DNA of 11,606 nt from Acidithiobacillus sp. Lineage in GTDB: Bacteria > Pseudomonadota > Gammaproteobacteria > Acidithiobacillales > Acidithiobacillaceae. Shown here in pieces: positions 7,114-11,606 of the stretch (position 1 is its first letter; each line of letters opens with the position of its first letter). A program made the position numbers and the translations under genes. The DNA is taken from the NCBI GenBank assembly GCA_028065135.1, contig JAPTWR010000087.1, positions 1 to 11,606 of the forward strand. Reading direction: 5' to 3'. The notes below the pieces were generated by a model that worked only from the letters and a program-made list of their open reading frames with translations, searched no databases and had not been told where the DNA came from.

Positions 7114-7381
7114 CTATTTGATCGCCTCCTGGGCCGTGGCGATGCGCGCCAGGCTCACCGTTTCTTCGTAGATTGTGACGTTCACCGTACCCCTGTCGCC
7201 CTTCTTCCGCACGGTTACGACGACTGCGGGACCGCTTCGCCGACGTGAGGTTCCGGAAGGATTGTCGGCCAATGAATCTCGACAGGTCGATCGACTGGGC
7301 GCCGCTTTGGTATTTCAGCAAATACTTACGTGCCACAATTGATGGTAGCTCAAGATTTAGAGTGTCTTGCACACTTTCCAA
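7114..7381 (-). pseudogene. Frameshifted small minus-strand gene, unrecognised
   Basis: Two minus-strand frames each look coding over part of this span. From about 7381 down to about 7250, one frame encodes ELPSIVARKYLLKYQSGAQS and continues with SIDLSRFIGRQSFRNL. From about 7250 down to the TAG at 7114-7116, the other frame encodes GPAVVVTVRKKGDRGTVNVT and ends ARIATAQEAIK, with GC-rich third positions. The first frame degenerates into an Arg/Gly/His-rich string past about 7250. A single frameshift joining them would give a protein of roughly 85 residues. The first frame has no ATG (a TTG at 7379-7381 is the furthest usable start). Its beginning overlaps the proposed exoprotein promoter. I cannot name a family. 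Alternatively the downstream frame alone (66 codons from 7314) is the remnant. Confidence 0.35.
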
Positions 7382-7403
7382 TCCCTTCTTTTGCTGCTAT
7401 TAT
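7375..7403 (+). promoter_or_regulatory. Candidate extended -10 promoter of the exoprotein gene
   Basis: TATTAT (7398-7403) is preceded by TGC, forming an extended -10 (TGCTATTAT), and TTTCCA lies 17 nt upstream at 7375-7380 (4/6 match to the -35 consensus). Transcription would start near 7410, giving a leader of about 78 nt before the ATG at 7488. It provides the exoprotein gene with its own promoter, separate from the tpsB operon. Confidence 0.45.
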
Positions 7404-7407
7404 GCAA

Positions 7408-7423
7408 CACAGGTCTTCCTGTG
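7408..7423 (+). promoter_or_regulatory. Hairpin at the predicted 5' end of the exoprotein mRNA
   Basis: CACAGG (7408-7413) pairs perfectly with CCTGTG (7418-7423) around a TCTT loop. With transcription starting near 7410 this stem would cap the 5' end of the message, where such stems commonly protect mRNA from decay. It could instead be an operator-like inverted repeat just downstream of the promoter. Confidence 0.35.
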
Positions 7424-7472
7424 AGGGCTTGATTTTGGTATGCAGGTAATCCGCCTATCTATTTGAGATACT

Positions 7473-7478
7473 AAGGAG
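7473..7478 (+). promoter_or_regulatory. Ribosome binding site AAGGAG fixing the exoprotein start
   Basis: A perfect AAGGAG lies 9 nt before ATG 7488. It is among the strongest Shine-Dalgarno sequences in the window and confirms the start that gives a complete signal peptide. Confidence 0.8.
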
Positions 7479-7487
7479 TATTGAAGC

Positions 7488-9833
7488 ATGGACACTAAGA
7501 AACAACAATTTCGCGTAAAACCCATCGCCGCCGCTGTCGGGCTGGCGATGGTGGTTCCTTTTATGATTTCCAGTGCGTTCGCCGTGACGCAGGGCAACTT
7601 GCCGGCGAATGGTATTCAGGTGACTGGTACTCCGACTTATACTTCGGTTATCCCTACCTACTTTGGTGGCGCAACGAACGCTCAGACAATTACGATCAGC
7701 GGCCCAACCGTTATCGCTTGGGAAGGGTCCAGTTCGGCTACCATTAACGGAGCAGCGGTTTCGATTAACCCCAGCGCAACGTACGGTGGATTCAATATCG
7801 GCGCCCAGGGTACCAACTCTGATGCGTTGACCTTCAACGGATCAGGGACTGTGCTCAACGTTGATGGAAGTGGTCTTCCATCTATAATCTCAGGAAGTCT
7901 TACAGGTGTAGCTGGCGTCAATGTTTTCGTGGCCAATGCTAACGGTATCGTGGTAAATAACGGCGCCGTACTTAGCGCTCCGGTCCTCGGTCTGTTAGGT
8001 AGCAATACGACTCAGTTTGATGCAGCTGGAAATATTCCGGTGGGTTTCTCAGGCACTACAGGCACCATTACCATCAATGATGGCGCGAGTGTAACAGGAA
8101 CTACAATAATCGCTGGGTCTGGCATGGTTAAGGTCAGCGCGAGTAACCCCGGAAATATTAGTTCTACACTCACTGTTGACGGTGGCGTTGGTGGAATTGT
8201 GAGTTCAACTGGTCTATTTACACCCGGATATCAGGATAAAATTGGCACCAGCAATGTGGTAATGACCAATGCGGCTACTAATGTCAATCTCGCTATTGGT
8301 ACTGCGACTAATCCTATCCAGGCGGGTACTATTGCTAATGTTTATGCCTATGGTGATATCGTAAACACAGGTGATATTGCTCAGACAGGAACTATTCAGT
8401 TCACAGGTACTTTGAGCAATAGCGGTATTCTCCAGTCCAGCGGTGTGAGCGGTAATGCTGGTACTAGTACATCCGCCATTGCCACAAGCACAACCTCCTA
8501 CGCCCCAATGGGGAATGTGGTTAATAGTGGCACTATCAGTGCTCCCAGCGGTTTTTCCCTCGATATCGCTGGTGACTTCACCAACACCGGCACGTTAAAC
8601 CTGGGTGGTACCGGAGCAGCGACCCTTACCAACAGCTTCACTGAGGCCAATTTTAATAATTCCGGCACGATCAATCTCGTCACTACTAAGACGGGAACTA
8701 GTGGCTTTACCGTGAACGCCACACAAAGCGCTACCTTGGCGGGCACTTTCAGCGCACCCACCTTGAATAGCTTTCGCTTTAATGCGGGTACGGCAGCCGG
8801 CAACCTCGCCAGCATCAACACCAGCGCCATTAATGTCAGTGGTACCGGTGCTAATGTGACGGTCACCGGCTTCAACGTGAATCTGGGAAGCAATATTACT
8901 GCAGGAACGGCGGTCGACACTGGATCTGTTACTCTGAATGTTGGCGGCAATAGTGGCATCAGCATTGGCACACTGACCATCGGCTCGAGCGCAACCATTA
9001 TGGCTACCGGCCCGAAATCCACTGATGGAACGAGCACTGTGGCCGCCAACGGTACTGGCCATTACAATGTCTCACTGAACGGTACTCTTGCGGCAGGCAA
9101 TACTATTACGGTAGGCGGCGCTAATAACATCCAGGGAGCTGGCGCGTTCAGCAACATGGGTACATTGTCCCTCACCGCTGCTGGCAACGTGAATAATCCC
9201 AATGGTGGCGGCGCGGCTTCCAACGGCTACCTGAAGAACGGCCTGATCGTCAATGCGCCTTCCTCCGGAACGCAGGTTTCAGTTGATGCCAACGGAAATG
9301 CCGTGCAGTACTGGAACATCAAGGTCGTTGGTGACGGCACGTTCACGAGTGGCACAAGCAACTTCGCTGCCGGCGGCGTGAGTAACAGCAGTCGTTTATA
9401 TAATTACAATATTCCCGCTAACAATGCCGGTAGCCATTTGATTATGACGGCTACTGGAAACTTGGTGCTCAATGGTGGTACTGGCAATGGAGTCGGTGGT
9501 CAGAGTGCCTTCGACTTCCCGGGCTTGATTGTTGCCGTCAGCGGCAAGGATATGGCGGTAAACGGAGCGCTGGATAACGCCTTCGGTGCAAATGTTCCCG
9601 CAGGTAACGGCATCTTGCTGAATGCCGGTGGCAGCTTGACGGTGAATGCACCCATCTACACGAATGGAAACTCTCTGTTCAACTACTGGGCGCCGGGCGG
9701 ATTGAACCTTAACTCCGTCTTCTACAACACTGTTCTGGCCAACAACACCTCCACGGGTGTCCAGAGTTACGTGCCGGTGGTATCACCCTTTAAGCCGCGC
9801 AACATCAACCTGATCACCTTCGTAGGTGGTTGA
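7488..9833 (+). CDS. Two-partner secretion exoprotein (TpsA; filamentous haemagglutinin-like surface protein)
   Basis: A 781-residue secreted protein, probable cargo of the TpsB at 772. Residues 1-32 form a signal peptide: basic N-terminus, hydrophobic core IAAAVGLAMVVPFMISS and cleavage after AFA. The following region to about 280 resembles the TPS domain; VFVANANGIVVNNGAVLSA contains NANG at 150-153 where the family normally has NPNG. From about 290 to 700 the chain is Gly/Ser/Thr/Asn-rich with recurring 'N(S/T)GTL/I' turns (VNSGTIS, TNTGTLNL, NNSGTINL), typical of a right-handed beta-helix. The C-terminus is RNINLITFVGG. No cysteine is seen and charged residues are rare (roughly thirty by eye). 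About fifteen N-X-S/T sequons are present. There is no membrane anchor, so it is either released or held by TpsB. It has its own promoter, a strong ribosome site and a strong terminator, as expected for a highly made structural protein. Confidence 0.82.
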   Translation: MDTKKQQFRVKPIAAAVGLAMVVPFMISSAFAVTQGNLPANGIQVTGTPTYTSVIPTYFGGATNAQTITISGPTVIAWEGSSSATINGAAVSINPSATYGGFNIGAQGTNSDALTFNGSGTVLNVDGSGLPSIISGSLTGVAGVNVFVANANGIVVNNGAVLSAPVLGLLGSNTTQFDAAGNIPVGFSGTTGTITINDGASVTGTTIIAGSGMVKVSASNPGNISSTLTVDGGVGGIVSSTGLFTPGYQDKIGTSNVVMTNAATNVNLAIGTATNPIQAGTIANVYAYGDIVNTGDIAQTGTIQFTGTLSNSGILQSSGVSGNAGTSTSAIATSTTSYAPMGNVVNSGTISAPSGFSLDIAGDFTNTGTLNLGGTGAATLTNSFTEANFNNSGTINLVTTKTGTSGFTVNATQSATLAGTFSAPTLNSFRFNAGTAAGNLASINTSAINVSGTGANVTVTGFNVNLGSNITAGTAVDTGSVTLNVGGNSGISIGTLTIGSSATIMATGPKSTDGTSTVAANGTGHYNVSLNGTLAAGNTITVGGANNIQGAGAFSNMGTLSLTAAGNVNNPNGGGAASNGYLKNGLIVNAPSSGTQVSVDANGNAVQYWNIKVVGDGTFTSGTSNFAAGGVSNSSRLYNYNIPANNAGSHLIMTATGNLVLNGGTGNGVGGQSAFDFPGLIVAVSGKDMAVNGALDNAFGANVPAGNGILLNAGGSLTVNAPIYTNGNSLFNYWAPGGLNLNSVFYNTVLANNTSTGVQSYVPVVSPFKPRNINLITFVGG

Positions 9834-9859
9834 TCGTTCATCGGCGGTCGTAGTTAGTT

Positions 9860-9892
9860 AAAAGAAAAAGGGGCTTCGGCCCCTTTTCTTTT
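9860..9892 (+). terminator. Rho-independent terminator of the exoprotein gene
   Basis: AAAAGGGGC (9866-9874) pairs perfectly with GCCCCTTTT (9879-9887) around a TTCG tetraloop. The stem extends by AAAAG/CTTTT after a one-base bulge and is followed by T-rich sequence. It starts about 27 nt after the stop codon. The A-rich left arm means it could also terminate transcription from the opposite strand. Confidence 0.92.
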
Positions 9893-10041
9893 GTCGAATC
9901 GCAGACATTAAAGTTCAGCAGGGATCACCCAATAGGATCCTCGTGGCGGTTGCCTGTAGTTTGCGAGACGTGCTCAGAAATCCCCGCTCTTTTTAAGGGG
10001 ATGGGTACTACCCTTCTTTTCGCATTATGGAACTCTTTCTT

Positions 10042-11606
10042 ATGAAAACACCCAGTCATACTCCAGACCTCGTCGTTGTCGTGGGCATGCACCGCAGCGG
10101 GACAAGCGCGATCACGCGTGGCCTCGCCACGTTGGGCTGCACACTGGGGGATTCGCTCATTGAGGGCATCCCGGGCATCAACGATAAAGGTTTTTGGGAA
10201 GACGTCGATATCAACACCTTTAACCAGCAGCTGTTGGAAGAAAGCGGATCGGACTGGTCCCACTGTGTGTATTTGCCTACAGATTATTTCAACGCACCGA
10301 TTTTAAGAAACCGGCAACATGAGGCTCGTACGTTATTAGCGCATAAGCTACGCCAAGGCCGACCCCTCGCCCTCAAAGAGCCGCGCATCTCCATCCTCCT
10401 GCCTTTTTGGCAGCGCGTGTTCGCGGATCTTGGTCTGGATGTCGTTTACCTGCACGCCATGCGCAATCCTTTTGAAGTCGCGCAATCCCTCCTAGTGCGC
10501 GATGGGTTTTCGCAGGAACGCAGCATGCTCCTGTGGTTCTTCTACCATCAGGCAGCATTGCGGCATACGCGCAATGCGACCCATGTGGTGGTCGACTACG
10601 CCGCCTTCCTGGAAGATCCCATCCACCAGCTCTCCCGCATCTCCGGTGCTTTGGGCCTGGAACCTTTCGACCCGGAGCGTCCGGACAGTCAGTATTACCT
10701 CCGCGAGTTCCTGGACAGCAAACTCCGTCATGCCCGAAGCGACCATCCGTGGTGGCAGGAAGACGGTAGCCTTCCCGCGCCGTGGAAACAGCTCTACGGG
10801 TATCTGGAAGCCCGCAGCCGAGATGCGGACGCGCCGGACATCTTTCCGGAGCTCGACCGTAATCTGGATGATCTGCGTTTGCACCAGAGGCTCATCGAGG
10901 AACTGGAATTTTCCCTCACCGGTCATCGCAAGACGATCGGCCAGATGGCGGCGGCGCAAAAAACGCTGGAAGCCGAACAGATAGAGCGGGCCAGGCATCT
11001 ACAGGAGGCAGCTCGGCAGCAGAAAGACCTGCTATCGGAGCAGCGACAGGCCCTGGTACCGCTGCAAGAAGACCGGGACCGACTGCAGCAAGAACTAGAA
11101 CTCATGCTCAACAGCAAGTCTTGGCGAATCACTCTCCCCATACGCCGGGGGCGGATGGCCTTGACGATGGTCCTGCGCCAGAGCCTCCGGATACCCAGCG
11201 CACCGGCACGCTGGATCTGGCGACGCCTGCCGCTATCCATGCAAACCCGCGCGCAGATCAGGGCGCAGCTGCTGCCCTCCACACGGCTGTCCATCAGCAC
11301 GATCATGGAGCAGACACCGCCCACGCCGGTGCGCTGCCGCGACCAGGCACTGCCTCTGCCGACCCCTGTGCGGATGATCGCCTTTCATCTGCCCCAGTAT
11401 CATGAGATCCCGGAGAACAACCAGTGGTGGGGGAAGGGGTTCACCGAATGGTCCAATGTCCAGCCGGCAGAACCGTTGTTCCCCGGCCATTACCAGCCCC
11501 ATGTGCCCCTCAACGGATACTATGACCTGACCGACCCCACGGTTTTACCGCGCCAAGCGGAACAGGCGCGGCGCTATGGGATCGAGGGGTTCTGCTTTTA
11601 CTTCTA
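10042..11606 (+). CDS. Sulfotransferase - coiled coil - WbsX-type glycosyltransferase fusion, 3' end outside window
   Basis: An uninterrupted frame runs from ATG 10042 to the window end (521 codons visible, no stop). Residues 10-235 form a sulfotransferase domain: LVVVVGMHRSGTSAI (10-24) is the PAPS 5'-phosphosulfate loop, LALKEPRISILLPFW (109-123) a conserved core strand, and MRNPFEVAQSLLVRDGF (140-156) the 3'-phosphate binding region. Residues 295-356 are a Gln/Glu/Arg-rich coiled coil ending in NSKSWRITLPIRR (357-369), a linker pattern common in multidomain glycosyltransferases. From 442, MIAFHLPQYHEIPENNQWWG (445-464) and GFTEWSNV are the hallmark start of WbsX/GH99-like domains. It probably builds and sulfates a surface polysaccharide or glycan in the cytoplasm. 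ATG 10027 is an in-frame alternative; neither start has a strong Shine-Dalgarno. The gene is separated from the exoprotein gene by a strong terminator and needs its own promoter, which I could not identify. Confidence 0.88.
   Translation, partial: MKTPSHTPDLVVVVGMHRSGTSAITRGLATLGCTLGDSLIEGIPGINDKGFWEDVDINTFNQQLLEESGSDWSHCVYLPTDYFNAPILRNRQHEARTLLAHKLRQGRPLALKEPRISILLPFWQRVFADLGLDVVYLHAMRNPFEVAQSLLVRDGFSQERSMLLWFFYHQAALRHTRNATHVVVDYAAFLEDPIHQLSRISGALGLEPFDPERPDSQYYLREFLDSKLRHARSDHPWWQEDGSLPAPWKQLYGYLEARSRDADAPDIFPELDRNLDDLRLHQRLIEELEFSLTGHRKTIGQMAAAQKTLEAEQIERARHLQEAARQQKDLLSEQRQALVPLQEDRDRLQQELELMLNSKSWRITLPIRRGRMALTMVLRQSLRIPSAPARWIWRRLPLSMQTRAQIRAQLLPSTRLSISTIMEQTPPTPVRCRDQALPLPTPVRMIAFHLPQYHEIPENNQWWGKGFTEWSNVQPAEPLFPGHYQPHVPLNGYYDLTDPTVLPRQAEQARRYGIEGFCFYF

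Larger units (their letters stand above)
6830..7487. other. 658-nt region without an intact gene
   Basis: Positions 6830-6957 hold nothing I can assign. From 6958 there is a promoter and a candidate small RNA ending near 7077, then a broken minus-strand reading frame (7114-7381), then the promoter, a leader hairpin and the ribosome binding site of the exoprotein gene. Plus-strand open frames crossing this region run through the promoter, hairpins and antisense coding signal and are not credible genes. Confidence 0.6.

Noticed and set aside
6805..7248. Plus-strand open frame of 147 residues after the toxin gene
   Set aside because: Runs through the promoter, hairpins and terminator and then antisense to a coding-like minus strand; no ribosome site and mixed composition.
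6931..7474. Short repeat ATACTAA occurring three times (6931, 6982, 7468)
   Set aside because: Only 7 nt, irregularly spaced, and each copy has its own explanation (promoter -10 or ribosome site context); no array.
8498..9062. Minus-strand open frames opposite the exoprotein gene
   Set aside because: Low-complexity Val/Ala/Pro-rich products generated by the repetitive Gly/Thr/Asn-coding strand.
10492..10998. Open frames on either strand inside the sulfotransferase gene
   Set aside because: The +1 frame from 10042 is continuous and contains family motifs throughout; these are shadows.
1..11606. CRISPR arrays, tRNA or rRNA genes, insertion sequences
   Set aside because: No regularly spaced direct repeats, no tRNA-like fold, no transposase frame or paired terminal inverted repeats were seen.

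Overview
The window comes from a Gram-negative bacterium: it encodes a two-partner secretion (TPS) outer-membrane translocator, a lipoprotein, a periplasmic parvulin and a polysaccharide-export ATPase. Most genes use GC-rich codons. The secreted protein has very few charged residues and no cysteine, which suits an exposed protein in an acidic habitat, so an acidophilic proteobacterium such as Acidithiobacillus is my best guess. That is inference; no taxonomic marker gene is present.

Layout. Positions 2-565 hold the 3' part of a polysaccharide-export ABC ATPase. Positions 585-767 hold what looks like the orphan C-terminus of a lost gene. Positions 772-5803 form a tight four-gene operon: a TpsB (FhaC/ShlB-type) outer-membrane translocator, a secreted parvulin-type protein, a small lipoprotein, and a cytoplasmic seven-TPR glycosyltransferase of the GT41 (O-GlcNAc transferase) family. 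Gaps are 8 nt or less and the last three genes overlap. Positions 5874-6829 carry a two-gene unit with an AbiEii-like nucleotidyltransferase toxin. Positions 6830-7487 lack an intact gene but contain a good sigma70-type promoter followed by a candidate ~85-nt small RNA with its own terminator, an apparently broken small gene on the minus strand, and the promoter and leader of the next gene. Positions 7488-9833 encode the probable secreted partner (TpsA, FHA-like), closed by a strong terminator at about 9860-9892. From 10042 to the window end, an open frame encodes a sulfotransferase joined through a coiled coil to the start of a WbsX-type (GH99-like) glycosyltransferase domain. The spacer 9893-10041 shows no feature I can support.

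How it fits together. The central idea is a glycosylated two-partner secretion system. The exoprotein would be made in the cytoplasm, possibly modified there by the TPR-GT41 enzyme, crossed by Sec, escorted in the periplasm by the parvulin-like protein, and exported by TpsB. Two separate known systems support parts of this: Haemophilus HMW1A/B/C joins an adhesin, a TpsB and a GT41-type glycosyltransferase, and Bordetella uses the parvulin Par27 as a chaperone for FHA. Here both kinds of helper sit in one operon with a lipoprotein. The cluster lies between genes for surface polysaccharide synthesis and export, so the whole region appears to be a cell-surface glycan and adhesion locus. The toxin-antitoxin-like unit, the broken minus-strand gene and the orphan C-terminus point to repeated rearrangement.
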